This document shows positions 32,023-44,288 of a DNA stretch of 64,000 nucleotides, in pieces. Within the stretch, counting starts at the first letter, position 1. The number at the start of each line of letters is the position of its first letter. Below the pieces are notes generated by a model that was not told where the DNA came from, did no database searches, and saw only the letters and a list, made by a program, of their open reading frames with translations. The DNA is from Deinococcus peraridilitoris DSM 19664 (GTDB taxonomy: Bacteria; Deinococcota; Deinococci; Deinococcales; Deinococcaceae): assembly GCF_000317835.1 (NCBI RefSeq), contig NC_019793.1, positions 496,001 through 560,000 of the forward strand, read 5' to 3'. Position numbers and translations under genes: made by a program.

Positions 32023-33774
32023 GTGACCGTCGTGCTGATTCTGTTCGTGCTGGCGTTGTTTCTTTTTGCCACCGAACTCCTTCCCGTGGACGTGACGGCC
32101 CTGCTGCTGCTCGCCGCACTGATGATTTCCGGTGAAATCACGCCACAGCAGGCATTCGCCGGCTTTGGCAACGACACCATTCTGACGCTCGCGTCCCTCT
32201 TTATCCTGACCCGCGCCCTGCTGCGCACCGGCGTGATCGAGGCCATCGGGCAGGCGCTGTCCCGTCGGGCCAGCAATGCCTGGGGCACGGTCCGCTTGAT
32301 GCTGGCCACCGTCGCCGGCGTGTCGGCGTTCACGTCCAACACCGCCACCACGGCGGTCTTTTTGCCGGTGATGCTGGGCCTCGCGCGCCGGGCCAAACTT
32401 CCACCCGGACGAATCATGATGCCGCTGGCCTTCGCCTCGATTCTGGGCGGCACCGTGACGGTCATCGGGACCAGCACCAACCTGGTCGTCTCGGGCATCC
32501 TGCCGCGCTATGACCTGCCCCCGCTGGGCTTTTTCGAACTGGCCTGGGTCGGGTTGCCCATCACCGTGCTCGGAATGCTGTACCTGTTTCTGGTGGCACC
32601 GCGGCTGCTGCCTGCCAATCAGGACGCAGTCGCCGACCGCTACGGCTTGCGCGCCTACATGGCCGAACTGACCGTCAACGCCGAGTCACCGCTGATCGGC
32701 CGGTCGCTGCGCGAGACCGGTTTTGGCCGCGACTACGGGCTGACGGTCGTCGCGGTGCGGCGCGGCGAACAGACCATCAACGCTCCGGGCGCCGATTTTA
32801 CGCTGGCCGCCGGGGATCATGTGGTAGTCGAAGGCCCCACCGAACGCCTGCTGGCCGCCAAATCGCGTATGGGCGTGCACGTCAAGCAGGAGGACCGGCT
32901 CAATGAAAGCCTGCAGGGCGCCGACCTCAACGAGATGGGCCTTGCCGAGGCGCTCGTGATGCCGCAGTCTCCCCTGCTGGGACGCAGCTTGCGCGGTTCG
33001 CGTTTCCGCGAGCGCTACGGCCTGTCCGTGCTGGGACTCCACCGCCGCGCCCGTGCCAGCGACGCGCTGGCCAGCACCCGGCTCCAGGTGGGCGACGTGC
33101 TGCTGGTGCAGGGCCCTCGCGACCGCCTCAACGCTCTGGAAGGACACCTGACGGTGCTCGCCGACGTCAGCGAGCAGCAGCGTGACACCAAGCGCGCGCC
33201 CATCGCGGTCATCGTGTTCGTCAGCGCGATCCTGCTGAGCCTCTTCACCCCGCTTCCGCTCGCCGTCGCGGTGGTTTCGGCAGTGACGGTGCTGTTTGCG
33301 CTGCGGGTGATCGCACCGCAGGAGGGCTACAACTCCATCGAATGGTCGGTGCTGGTGTTGATCGCCTCGATGCTGGCCTTCGCGACGGCCTTCGAGGAAA
33401 GCGGGGCTGCCAAGATGATCGCGCAGTACGTGGCTTCGGTGACTGAACCGCTTGGACCGTACGGGTTGCTGGCCGCTTTTTTTGTGCTCACGGTGCTGTT
33501 GACCCAGCCGATGTCCAACCAGGCGGCAGCACTGGTCATGCTGCCCATCGCCATTGCCGTGGCGCAGCAACTGGGGTACAGTCCGCGCCCGTTTGCCATC
33601 GGCATCGCCATTGCGGCAAGCAATTCGTTCATCACGCCGCTGGAGCCCGCCTCTCTGCTGGTCTTTGGACCGGGCCGTTACAAGTTTCTGGACTTCGTGC
33701 GGGTGGGCAGCGGCCTGACCCTACTCACGTTTGTGGTGGCAATGCTGATCATTCCGTGGCGCTGGCCATTCTGA
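32023..33774 (+). CDS. SLC13/DASS-type permease with two TrkA-C domains
   Basis: 583 residues. Membrane segments cover about 1-210 and 390-583, with the family motif SNTATTAVFLPVMLGLAR and TVTVIGTSTNLVVSGI in the first half and the QPMSNQAAALVMLPIA/NSFITPLEP pair in the second. Between them are two RCK_C (TrkA-C) domains at about 213-295 and 305-385 (NAESPLIGRSLRETGFGRDYG, MPQSPLLGRSLRGSRFRERYG). It likely transports an anion such as sulfate or a dicarboxylate, regulated by ligand binding to the RCK_C domains. The GTG start is five bases after TAGCGT. Confidence 0.9.
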   Translation: MTVVLILFVLALFLFATELLPVDVTALLLLAALMISGEITPQQAFAGFGNDTILTLASLFILTRALLRTGVIEAIGQALSRRASNAWGTVRLMLATVAGVSAFTSNTATTAVFLPVMLGLARRAKLPPGRIMMPLAFASILGGTVTVIGTSTNLVVSGILPRYDLPPLGFFELAWVGLPITVLGMLYLFLVAPRLLPANQDAVADRYGLRAYMAELTVNAESPLIGRSLRETGFGRDYGLTVVAVRRGEQTINAPGADFTLAAGDHVVVEGPTERLLAAKSRMGVHVKQEDRLNESLQGADLNEMGLAEALVMPQSPLLGRSLRGSRFRERYGLSVLGLHRRARASDALASTRLQVGDVLLVQGPRDRLNALEGHLTVLADVSEQQRDTKRAPIAVIVFVSAILLSLFTPLPLAVAVVSAVTVLFALRVIAPQEGYNSIEWSVLVLIASMLAFATAFEESGAAKMIAQYVASVTEPLGPYGLLAAFFVLTVLLTQPMSNQAAALVMLPIAIAVAQQLGYSPRPFAIGIAIAASNSFITPLEPASLLVFGPGRYKFLDFVRVGSGLTLLTFVVAMLIIPWRWPF

Positions 33775-33840
33775 AGTGTGCCAGTGCACCAGGAAGCAGC
33801 CTTTCACTTGTAGCCGGTGGCGTTGACTTCCGCGCGTCAA

Positions 33841-33885
33841 CGCCCAAGATGCGGGCAGGCGCCTGATGGCGTCCGTTCTGCAAAG
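33841..33885 (-). repeat. Fragment of the dispersed repeat unit
   Basis: Read on the minus strand, GCAGAACGGACGCC..., followed by GCGCCTGCCCGCATCTTGGG, closely matches the internal unit of the long repeat copies at 34334 and 47238. It is an isolated, inverted remnant in the gap between the SLC13 gene and the small membrane gene. Nothing else is evident in 33775-34004. Confidence 0.65.
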
Positions 33886-34004
33886 TCAGCGAGTGAACTC
33901 AACCATCGGGCTGCGGCAAGAAAGGAGCACCTGGGTGGTTCTCAGCTGCTCCGAAACGAACGACAGTTCGTATTCGCTGAACGTCCGAAGCAGGAAGTGG
34001 CCTG

Positions 34005-34016
34005 TATACTTCGCGC
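34005..34016 (+). promoter_or_regulatory. Leaderless-type -10 box
   Basis: TATACT, six bases before the ATG at 34017; no ribosome site. Confidence 0.6.
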
Positions 34017-34229
34017 ATGAGCGTCAATTTCCAGGAGCAAGCCGAGCGACGCGCCACGGAACGTCTGCGCCAGGCCCTCGAAGAACATCACCACACCACC
34101 CTGATCGCGGTTACATTGGGCGTGGTGGTGGGTGTCGGCGTCGCAACAGGTCTGGCCGTCTGGATTCTCAACCGCAGCCGCAAACCCAGACTCATGACCG
34201 ACGATCCCGAAGCGCCGCTTTTCGTGTAA
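34017..34229 (+). CDS. Small single-pass membrane protein
   Basis: 70 residues. N-terminal amphipathic helix rich in Arg/Glu/Gln (EQAERRATERLRQALEEHHH), one long transmembrane helix at about 28-50 (TLIAVTLGVVVGVGVATGLAVW), then a basic stop and short tail. No family known to me. The clear promoter-type box directly ahead and the isolated position suggest an independently expressed gene. Confidence 0.65.
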   Translation: MSVNFQEQAERRATERLRQALEEHHHTTLIAVTLGVVVGVGVATGLAVWILNRSRKPRLMTDDPEAPLFV

Positions 34230-34333
34230 TACCGTGGGCATGGCCGGAGTTCGTCTACCCTGTGCTGATGCGGCCCTGCCCAACTGAGTTGTCGGCACAC
34301 CGGACCCGCCAGAACGCTGGCGCAGGTATCTCA

Positions 34334-34643
34334 GAGCGCTTGTCCATTCCACCCTTGGAGGAAGACACTCCATCAATTCCATTGTCTTGGGCAGAACGGA
34401 CGCGCGCAAGCCCTCAAACCGCTTTGAGGGCTGCTCTGCGCAAGACGCCCATGAGGACGCCTGCCCGCTTCTTGGGCAGAACGGACGCCCTTAAGGACGC
34501 CTGCCCGCTTCCAAACGCTCCTGGTCAAAGGTCACTCGCTCCCCGCGCTGACAGCGTGCCCAAAAGCGGTTTCGGGCACTGCGCGCTCTCCGCTCGGTCA
34601 AAGACATCGATCAAAAACCTATCAATGTCTTTGACAACCGCTT
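34334..34643. repeat. Long dispersed repeat, copy A (MITE-like)
   Basis: About 310 bases nearly identical to copy B at 47238-47627, minus one internal segment of roughly 80 bases. Ends form imperfect inverted repeats: GAGCGCTTGTC on the left, and (A)AAGCGGTTGTC read inward on the minus strand. Possible target duplication TCA on both sides. Inside are two GGGCAGAACGGACGC units, a GTGCCC/GGGCAC hairpin and a GTCAAAGACAT/ATGTCTTTGAC hairpin. No open frame looks real. The right end touches the stop codon of the MFS gene. The 34230-34333 stretch before it holds nothing evident. Confidence 0.8.
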
Positions 34644-35978
34644 TCAGTCATCTGCAGCCTGCTTTTGCTCGCGGGGAATGGGAGCGCGTGCGGGCAGTGT
34701 CGGCAGCTCTCGCGGCAGCTTGCGCCACAGGAGCACGACCACAGCCCCGCCCAGGAAGGCCAGCACGACCAGGCCGAGCCGTGGTCCAAGGGGGCCATCT
34801 TGTGAGATCAACTCACCGGAAATCACGGCACCGGGCGGCGCCATGCCCACCAGTACGAAACTGTACAGGCTCATGACACGGCCCCGCAGGGCGTCCTTGA
34901 CCACCAGTTGCACGGTCGAGTTGGCACTGATCAGCAACGACAACATCGCAAAGCCACACCCGGCCAGCGCCAGCGCCGCGAGCACGGGGTGGTTGATCAC
35001 GGCCAGCAGCGCCGAGAACGCCAGCAGCATCAGGGCACCCAGGCGCAGATTGCGCACCGGGTTGGGTTTGGACGCCTGCCACAGTGCGCCCAGCATCGCT
35101 CCCGCCCCAAAGGCAGCGTTGAGCAGCCCGAAGCCGGTGTCGCCCAGGTGGTACACCACGCGTGCGTAGTAGGGAATGATCACGTTGAAGTTGATGATGG
35201 TGAGCGACAGCCCACCGACATAAAGCATCACGTACAGCAGTTGCCGGGTGGCCCGCACATACCGCAGGCCCTGCAGGGTGTCCAGCAGCAGGTGGTGGTG
35301 CCCCCCATCGTCAGGCTGGCGCACGACCGGCAGCGTGGACTGAATCAGGATCACCGCCACAAATGCCAGGGCGTTGAGGTAAAACGGAAAGGCCAGCCGC
35401 GCGATGGAGTCACCGTCCCCCCGGGCCAGCAGATAGATGCCGACAGGCACCACAAAACCGAACAGCGCCTGGCCCACGGTGCGTGACACGTTGAAGGAGA
35501 GGCTGTTGAGCGCGACCGCGTTCGCCAGCAGCGAGCGGGGCACGAAATCGGCCACCATCGACTGACGTGTGGGCATGTTGAACGCGTTGGCGGTGCCGGC
35601 AACCACTGCCAGGACAAGCAGCAGGGTCAGGGTGACGGTGCCCGTCTGAATCAGCACACCGAGCGTCAGGGCGCTCAACATCAGCACGATTTGCGTGACC
35701 TGCAGCACCCGCAGCTTGGAGAGCCGGTCGATCAGCGCGCCGGCGAACAATGAAAAGACCAAACTGGGGGCGAACTGGGCCACGTTGACCAGCCCCAGCG
35801 CACGGCTGGAGTTGTTCGTCAACTCCAGCACGAGGTAAGCCTGGGCGGTGGACTGCATCCAAGAACCGACCAGGCTGATCATCTGGGAAGTCCAGTAACG
35901 CCGGAAAACGGCGACGGAAAGGGCCTGAAAGGTACGCTGCCGCCACGTTGCGAACCGAAACCACCAGCGGGCGACCAT
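34644..35978 (-). CDS. Major facilitator superfamily transporter
   Basis: 444 residues with about 12 hydrophobic segments. The N-terminus (FQALSVAVFRRYWTSQMISLVGSWMQSTAQAYLVLELTNN) is typical of the enterobactin exporter EntS/MFS_3 group, with GALIDRLSKLRVLQVTQ as the motif A loop. Probably a multidrug or siderophore-type exporter; substrate unknown. The ATG lies six bases after TAGGCT, consistent with a leaderless start. Its stop codon borders the repeat described above. Confidence 0.88.
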   Translation of the reverse strand: MVARWWFRFATWRQRTFQALSVAVFRRYWTSQMISLVGSWMQSTAQAYLVLELTNNSSRALGLVNVAQFAPSLVFSLFAGALIDRLSKLRVLQVTQIVLMLSALTLGVLIQTGTVTLTLLLVLAVVAGTANAFNMPTRQSMVADFVPRSLLANAVALNSLSFNVSRTVGQALFGFVVPVGIYLLARGDGDSIARLAFPFYLNALAFVAVILIQSTLPVVRQPDDGGHHHLLLDTLQGLRYVRATRQLLYVMLYVGGLSLTIINFNVIIPYYARVVYHLGDTGFGLLNAAFGAGAMLGALWQASKPNPVRNLRLGALMLLAFSALLAVINHPVLAALALAGCGFAMLSLLISANSTVQLVVKDALRGRVMSLYSFVLVGMAPPGAVISGELISQDGPLGPRLGLVVLAFLGGAVVVLLWRKLPRELPTLPARAPIPREQKQAADD

Positions 35979-36115
35979 GCACGCAGCCTACACCCGTGCG
36001 ACCACACCGCACGGTCTGTCCCGGCGCGTGTTACACTCTCGCTCAGAGTTCTCACTTCAAGCGCGCCGTGCTGTCTGGCGTGCAGTACCCCAGCCGACTC
36101 TTCCGAAAGGTGCGT

Positions 36116-36955
36116 ATGCTCCACTCTTGGCTGCGTGTTGCCCTGCTGCTGACATCCGGCGCCACATCGGCGCTCGGTGCACCCATCGAATACACTGTTC
36201 AGGGCGGCGATACCCTCTACGCGATTGCCCGGAAATTCGGGCTGAGCATCGAACGGCTGCTCGCCGACAACAATCTGAGCAGCCCGGAACTCAGAATCGG
36301 GCATCGGCTCCACATCAACTCCTCTCCACTGCCGGCCCCAGAGGCCACTCCCGCAGTGGGAAGTTTCCCTCACACCGTGGGGCCGGGCGATACCCTCTAC
36401 TCGCTGGCCCGACGCGCAGGCGTCACGGTCGAGGCACTGATGGCAGGCAACAACCTCACTTCATCGGAGCTGAAAATCGGACAGCGGTTGCAGCTTCCAG
36501 TTGTGCCTCCCGGACCGTCGTCCCTGGCCGCGCGACCTTCTGACCTGCCCACCGGGTCAATCGCCCTGCGCACGCCGGTGGCCGATCTGGCCCTGCGCTT
36601 CCTGAACGTCCCGTATGTGTACGGCGGCAATTCGGCGGCGGGACTGGACTGCTCCGGACTGGTGCTCCAGGTGTATATCCCATTGGGACTGCAGCTTCCC
36701 CGCCGCAGCCAGGATCAGTTTCTGGTCGGTGAGGTGGTCGAGCGCAGCGCACTTCAGGAAGGGGATCTGGTGTTCTTCGATACCGAGGGTGGCGGCGTGG
36801 CGTCGCATGTGGGCATCGTGCTGCAAGGCGATCGCTTCGTGCATGCCAGCACCTACGATCGGCGGGTGACCGTCAGTCGGCTTGATGAGACGTACTACGC
36901 CGAGCGGTATCTGGGCGCTCGGCGTCTGCTGCCGGCGCTTGCCTCGCGCCCCTGA
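36116..36955 (+). CDS. Secreted LysM-NlpC/P60 peptidoglycan hydrolase
   Basis: 279 residues from ATG 36116 with AAAGG upstream; a longer frame to 35948 overlaps the divergent MFS gene. Signal peptide 1-22, two LysM domains at about 25-68 and 86-128 (YTVQGGDTLYAIARKFGL, HTVGPGDTLYSLARRAGV), then an NlpC/P60 domain with Cys179 in LDCSGLVLQ, His231 in SHVGIVLQ and FVHAS. It should cleave cell-wall stem peptides. Convergent with the next gene, stop codons touching. Confidence 0.93.
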   Translation: MLHSWLRVALLLTSGATSALGAPIEYTVQGGDTLYAIARKFGLSIERLLADNNLSSPELRIGHRLHINSSPLPAPEATPAVGSFPHTVGPGDTLYSLARRAGVTVEALMAGNNLTSSELKIGQRLQLPVVPPGPSSLAARPSDLPTGSIALRTPVADLALRFLNVPYVYGGNSAAGLDCSGLVLQVYIPLGLQLPRRSQDQFLVGEVVERSALQEGDLVFFDTEGGGVASHVGIVLQGDRFVHASTYDRRVTVSRLDETYYAERYLGARRLLPALASRP

Positions 36956-38857
36956 TCACGGCACGCCGATCTCGTCTTCTTGGGTCCTTTCTTCTGCGGT
37001 CAAGGAGCGTTTGGGCAGGGTAAAGGCAAAGGTCGCGCCCTGATTGGGCCGGGCATCGGCCCACACTTGCCCGCCGTGCCTCAGCACGATCCGGCGAACG
37101 AGGGCCAGGCCGATGCCAGTGCCCTCGAATTCCTCCTGACGGTGCAGGCGCTGAAATACCCCGAACAGCTTCTCGGCGAAGCGTGGATCAAAACCCACAC
37201 CGTTGTCACGTACCTGCACCATCCACTCGTCAGGATGTTCGTCGGCCCACACCGCAATGCGCGCATTCTCGCGCGTCGAGGTGAACTTGAGGGCGTTGGA
37301 CAGCAGGTTGGTGAGGGCGCGCTGCAGCAGGAAGGAATCGCCCACGACCACGGGCAGCGGTGAGATGTTCCAATCGACCGGACGCCCGACCAACAGTGGT
37401 TCGAGATTCGTCTGAGCCTGTTCGATCAACATGTTCAGATCGACGGAAACTGGATGCATCGGACGGCGCGAGGTGCGGGAGTAATCCAGCAACGCGTCGA
37501 TGAGGGCGTCCATACGTGACGCCGAGCCTTCGATGACGGTGAGGTAACGTGCGGACTTGTCGTCCAGCCGCTCGGCCATCGAACGGCGGACCATGCCCAC
37601 AAATCCCTGGACGTGACGCAGGGGTGCGCGCAGATCGTGGGACACCGAATACGAGAAGGTCTCCAGTTCCTCGTTTGTCTGCTGAAGCTGCGCATGCTCC
37701 TCGCTGAGACGCTGCTCCAGCCGGGCACGCCAGCGCTTCTGTTCCTCTTCGCGCGCGCGCAAGCGAGCGGCCAACCCTGCCAGGCTGGCCGACAGCTGTT
37801 CGACTTCACGGTAGCCCCGCACCTCGTTCACGCCGACGGGAGCCGGATCATCGAGCATGCCAGCGACCGAGTGTTGCAGTCTCTGCAGCGGATCTGTCGC
37901 CCAGCGCGCACCCCACCACGCCAGCAACGACAGCAGGGCCACGCTCGCCGCTCCCCAACCCAGGACCTGACGCTGCCGGTGAGCAATGGGCACGAGGACC
38001 GTACCCGACTGCTGGCGCACCAGTACCTGCCAGCCGAGGCCCGGATAGGCGTCCTGACCCTGCGCCAGTGACAGGCTGGAGAGGAAACCACGGGCCTGAA
38101 CGACGTGATTTGTAACATGTTCCCGACCCTCGGCTTCCCCGGTGTTCGGTGTACTTTCCGGTCGGGCGACCGGCGAAGCGGCCTCGCCGTGCAGGACGCG
38201 ACCACGGCGATCGAGAATCAGCACTTCGACGGGACGCTCTGCTGGGGCGAGTTCGTGCACGCTGAGCTCGACGCGTGCAAGCCACGACCAGCTGAGATGG
38301 GCACCCAGCACACCCCGCAGCCTGCCGTCTTCGTCCAGCACGGGGACGCTGATGTCAACCAGCCGAAGGGGCTCATTGTGCGCTCCGGGCAGGAACTCGG
38401 CCAACAGCTCCGCGGCGTGGACATCTCCCAGCGCCGCCCCGGTCAATCCACGGCGAAACCAGGGTTGTGTCTGCACATCCTGCCCCTCCAGCAGACCGCC
38501 CGTGGCCGCGCGCACCCGTCCCTGCGGATCGGCCAGACCCAGCCAGGCAAACTCGGGGTGTCGGCGCTGAAGACGCTCCAGAAGCTGACGCTGCTCCTGG
38601 GCCGGCGCACTGCGCAACTCGGCCAGACCGGCGACAAAAGCCACATCCTCGAAGCGCGCGCTCATGTCCGTATCAAGGCTTCTGGCCGCCACACGAGCAA
38701 GCCGGGTGAGGTATGCCCGCTGGTCATCCTCAGCCTGGGCTTTGGCCTGGTACCACACGGCACTCAGCAGCCCGAGGACGATCAGTGCTGCCAGAAGGGC
38801 GAACAGGAGTGTCACGCGCGCTGCGAGCGACCAGTTCGTGCCCGAAGCACTTGGCAT
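36956..38857 (-). CDS. Sensor histidine kinase with extracytoplasmic sensor
   Basis: 633 residues from ATG 38857, six bases after TAGCCT. First transmembrane helix at about 15-35, an extracytoplasmic Cache-like region (LPEFLPGAHNEPLRLVDISVPVLDEDGRLRGVLGAHL), second helix near 300, HAMP, coiled coil, then HisKA with intact YSVSHDLRAPLRHV and HATPase with NALKFT, DNGVGFD and GTGIGLALVRRIV. Close to the cyanobacterial/bacteriophytochrome kinase group. No response regulator gene is adjacent; the partner is unknown. Confidence 0.9.
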   Translation of the reverse strand: MPSASGTNWSLAARVTLLFALLAALIVLGLLSAVWYQAKAQAEDDQRAYLTRLARVAARSLDTDMSARFEDVAFVAGLAELRSAPAQEQRQLLERLQRRHPEFAWLGLADPQGRVRAATGGLLEGQDVQTQPWFRRGLTGAALGDVHAAELLAEFLPGAHNEPLRLVDISVPVLDEDGRLRGVLGAHLSWSWLARVELSVHELAPAERPVEVLILDRRGRVLHGEAASPVARPESTPNTGEAEGREHVTNHVVQARGFLSSLSLAQGQDAYPGLGWQVLVRQQSGTVLVPIAHRQRQVLGWGAASVALLSLLAWWGARWATDPLQRLQHSVAGMLDDPAPVGVNEVRGYREVEQLSASLAGLAARLRAREEEQKRWRARLEQRLSEEHAQLQQTNEELETFSYSVSHDLRAPLRHVQGFVGMVRRSMAERLDDKSARYLTVIEGSASRMDALIDALLDYSRTSRRPMHPVSVDLNMLIEQAQTNLEPLLVGRPVDWNISPLPVVVGDSFLLQRALTNLLSNALKFTSTRENARIAVWADEHPDEWMVQVRDNGVGFDPRFAEKLFGVFQRLHRQEEFEGTGIGLALVRRIVLRHGGQVWADARPNQGATFAFTLPKRSLTAEERTQEDEIGVP

Positions 38858-38928
38858 GGTCACAGGCTACTGCAAGGTGTGGTGCCGTCGCAGGAGGATA
38901 TTACACAACGGGCGGCAGTGCCGCCCGT

Positions 38929-39324
38929 TCAGCCCAGTCGGACTTCGCGTTTTTCGGGCAATCGGAACGCCCGCAGTGTCGCGCCCTGCAAATCCACGAT
39001 CAGGTACGGGACAGCGTAGCGGGCCAAGTTCACGTCCGTTTCACTGGGCCAAGACGGTCCGGCCGGATGCGAGTGGTAGATGCCCAGCAACTCGAGCCCT
39101 TCCCGACGCATGGCCTTGAGGGCCCGCAGCACCTCCAGTGCGTCGGCCCGGTACTCGCGCTCAGGTCGGGGGGCCACGTTGTTCAGGGGATACAGGGTAG
39201 CGGCGGCCTGCTCCCTTCCTCCCAGCAGGCCGACACACTCCCGCGGCGCTTCCGAGCGGGCGTGTCCCCAAAGCCGCGCCCGAAGCGGCGGCGGCAGCAC
39301 CAGCACCTCTTGCCTCTCGTGCAT
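38929..39324 (-). CDS. JAMM/MPN+ metalloprotease
   Basis: 131 residues. Complete JAMM motif: Glu29 in PRECVGLLGG, then HSHPAGPSWPSETD with His84, His86, Ser94 and Asp97. Bacterial relatives (Mec+/RadC-like or archaeal desampylase type) remove ubiquitin-fold modifiers or process sulfur-carrier proteins. No partner carrier gene (moaD/thiS-like) is next to it. Single-domain length is normal for prokaryotic JAMM proteins. CATAAT ends five bases before the start. Confidence 0.9.
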   Translation of the reverse strand: MHERQEVLVLPPPLRARLWGHARSEAPRECVGLLGGREQAAATLYPLNNVAPRPEREYRADALEVLRALKAMRREGLELLGIYHSHPAGPSWPSETDVNLARYAVPYLIVDLQGATLRAFRLPEKREVRLG

Positions 39325-39434
39325 GGCCCATTATGCTCCGGTGGGGAAATCCTCGATCATGAGCGATATTTCGCGTTCCCGGTCCGCCACACGCGCCTGG
39401 CGCGCTCCCGCGCCCAACGCGGAATTCCCTGGGC

Positions 39435-39446
39435 TACACTGTCGAC
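39435..39446 (+). promoter_or_regulatory. Leaderless-type -10 box of ftsK
   Basis: TACACT, six bases upstream of the ATG at 39447. Confidence 0.55.
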
Positions 39447-42641
<3,195 letters not shown>

Positions 42642-42834
42642 ATACAGCCCAAAATCTCTTCCTTTGACCCGCTCGCTGGACCTGACCGGCCGACAATGGA
42701 AGCCGCTTGAAATCGGCGCGTATCCGCATATTAAGTTTTTCTCAAGGCCGCCGTGGCCGATCTTGAGAATCCCTTACTGGGTAAAACTCCTCTCATGAGT
42801 TAAGATTCGGCGCGTAAGGAAAGGAGTTGTGAAT

Positions 42835-44157
42835 ATGAAGAAGACCGTGCTTCTGGCACTGACTTCGTCTCTCGCGCTCGGCGCTGTCGCGCTGGCGGGA
42901 GGCGGTGGCGCCGTCTCGGGCGGCGGCACGACCCAGGCAGCGTGCAGCTCGATCACCGAACTCGTGGCCCTCGATCCTCAATTCAGCACCCTGTTGGGTG
43001 CCCTCAATCAGGCAGAGCTGCTCGACACCTTCCGGGGTGGCGGGCCGTTCACGGTTTTCGCTCCCACCAACGCCGCATTTGCCAAAGTGCCGCAGGATCA
43101 GCTGCAAATGCTGATGAACGACCGGGCGGCCCTGACCCGGGTGCTGCAACACCACGTCGTCCAAGGACGCGTGACGGGTCGCCAGGCTGCACAGCTGAGC
43201 GGGGCCAACGCGCTGTCGGGCGAGCGCCTGAGCATCTCGACGAGCAGCGGCATGGTGATGGTGGCCGGGGCCAACGTCACCCGCGCCGACATCACCGCCT
43301 GCAACGGGGTGATTCACGTGATCGACACCGTGCTGATGCCCACAGGCACCATGGCGATGGGGAACACGACGCAGGCGAATCAGACGACCACCCAGGCCAC
43401 CGGCACCCAGGCCACGGGCACGCAGACGGGCACTGCCGCGGGTGGCAGTTCGGTGAGCACGGGTATCACGGCCGCGCAGATTCCCGCTACACCGCTGAGT
43501 GGCAGCGCGAGCGGTACCGCCGGGAGCACGACAACCGACACGGCCACGACGGGAACCGGCACAGCCGCGACGGGAACCACCAGCACCACTGGTACGACCA
43601 CGACCGGTACGACGAGCACAACCGGAACTGCCTCGACCACGGGTACGGGCACGGCCGCCACAGGAACCACGACAACCGGCACGACCACGCAAACGCAGGG
43701 TGGCGCCGGGGACGTCGATCCCAACACCGCTCTCCCCAACAGCATCACCAAGGTGATTCAGAAGGACCCGCGCCTCAGCACGCTGGCCGCAGCCCTGAAA
43801 GCCGGCGCGCTTGAGAAAGCCTTCGACACGGCTGGCGAGTATACCTTCTTCGCGCCCACCAACGAGGCCTTCGCAAAAATTCCGCAAGCACAGCGTGACG
43901 CGCTGCTGGCCAATCCGGACGCCCTCTTCCAGGTACTGATGTACCATGTGGTGCCCATGCGAACCACCGCAGCACAGGCTTCCACCCTGCAGGGCGCCGT
44001 AACCCTGCAAGGCGCTCCCTTGAGTGTCAACGTCAGCGGAAGCACGGTCAAGGTGGGCAACGCTTCCGTGGTGGCCACGGACGTGCAGGCCGACAACGGT
44101 GTCATTCACCTCATCGATACGGTTCTGCTGCCACCGGGCTTCACCCTGCCTCAGTAA
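42835..44157 (+). CDS. Secreted protein with two fasciclin (FAS1) domains
   Basis: 440 residues from ATG 42835 with AAGGAG upstream. Signal peptide to about residue 22, FAS1 domain 1 at about 40-170 (LLDTFRGGGPFTVFAPTNAAFAKVP, then NGVIHVIDTVLMP), a 110-residue Thr/Gly/Ala low-complexity linker, and FAS1 domain 2 at about 300-438 with the same landmarks. FAS1 domains mediate adhesion in envelopes and matrices. An 8-base inverted repeat (TTCTCAAG...CTTGAGAA, 42739-42769) lies in the upstream gap. Confidence 0.9.
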   Translation: MKKTVLLALTSSLALGAVALAGGGGAVSGGGTTQAACSSITELVALDPQFSTLLGALNQAELLDTFRGGGPFTVFAPTNAAFAKVPQDQLQMLMNDRAALTRVLQHHVVQGRVTGRQAAQLSGANALSGERLSISTSSGMVMVAGANVTRADITACNGVIHVIDTVLMPTGTMAMGNTTQANQTTTQATGTQATGTQTGTAAGGSSVSTGITAAQIPATPLSGSASGTAGSTTTDTATTGTGTAATGTTSTTGTTTTGTTSTTGTASTTGTGTAATGTTTTGTTTQTQGGAGDVDPNTALPNSITKVIQKDPRLSTLAAALKAGALEKAFDTAGEYTFFAPTNEAFAKIPQAQRDALLANPDALFQVLMYHVVPMRTTAAQASTLQGAVTLQGAPLSVNVSGSTVKVGNASVVATDVQADNGVIHLIDTVLLPPGFTLPQ

Positions 44158-44182
44158 GCAGACCTCACACACGCAACAAGAC

Positions 44183-44216
44183 GCAACAAGGCCCCCAGAT
44201 CTGGGGGCCTTGTTGC
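44183..44216. terminator. Bidirectional terminator
   Basis: A 16-base perfect stem beginning GCAACAAGGCCCCCAG with a two-base loop, between the convergent FAS1 and ABC permease genes. Confidence 0.85.
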
Positions 44217-44288
44217 ATCTACCAAGAGCGTCCGTCCGATGGTACCTACGGACTCACGCAGCACCTGCTCGAATTCCGAAAGGGAACA

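Noticed and set aside
34230..34640. Proteins encoded in the repeat copies
   Set aside because: Frames in copies A and B are short, not conserved as protein between copies because of indels, and rich in Arg/Pro/Thr; the conserved features are DNA hairpins.
34644..35978. Direct role of the MFS exporter as a siderophore system
   Set aside because: The similarity to EntS-type exporters is general; no siderophore synthesis or uptake genes are near.
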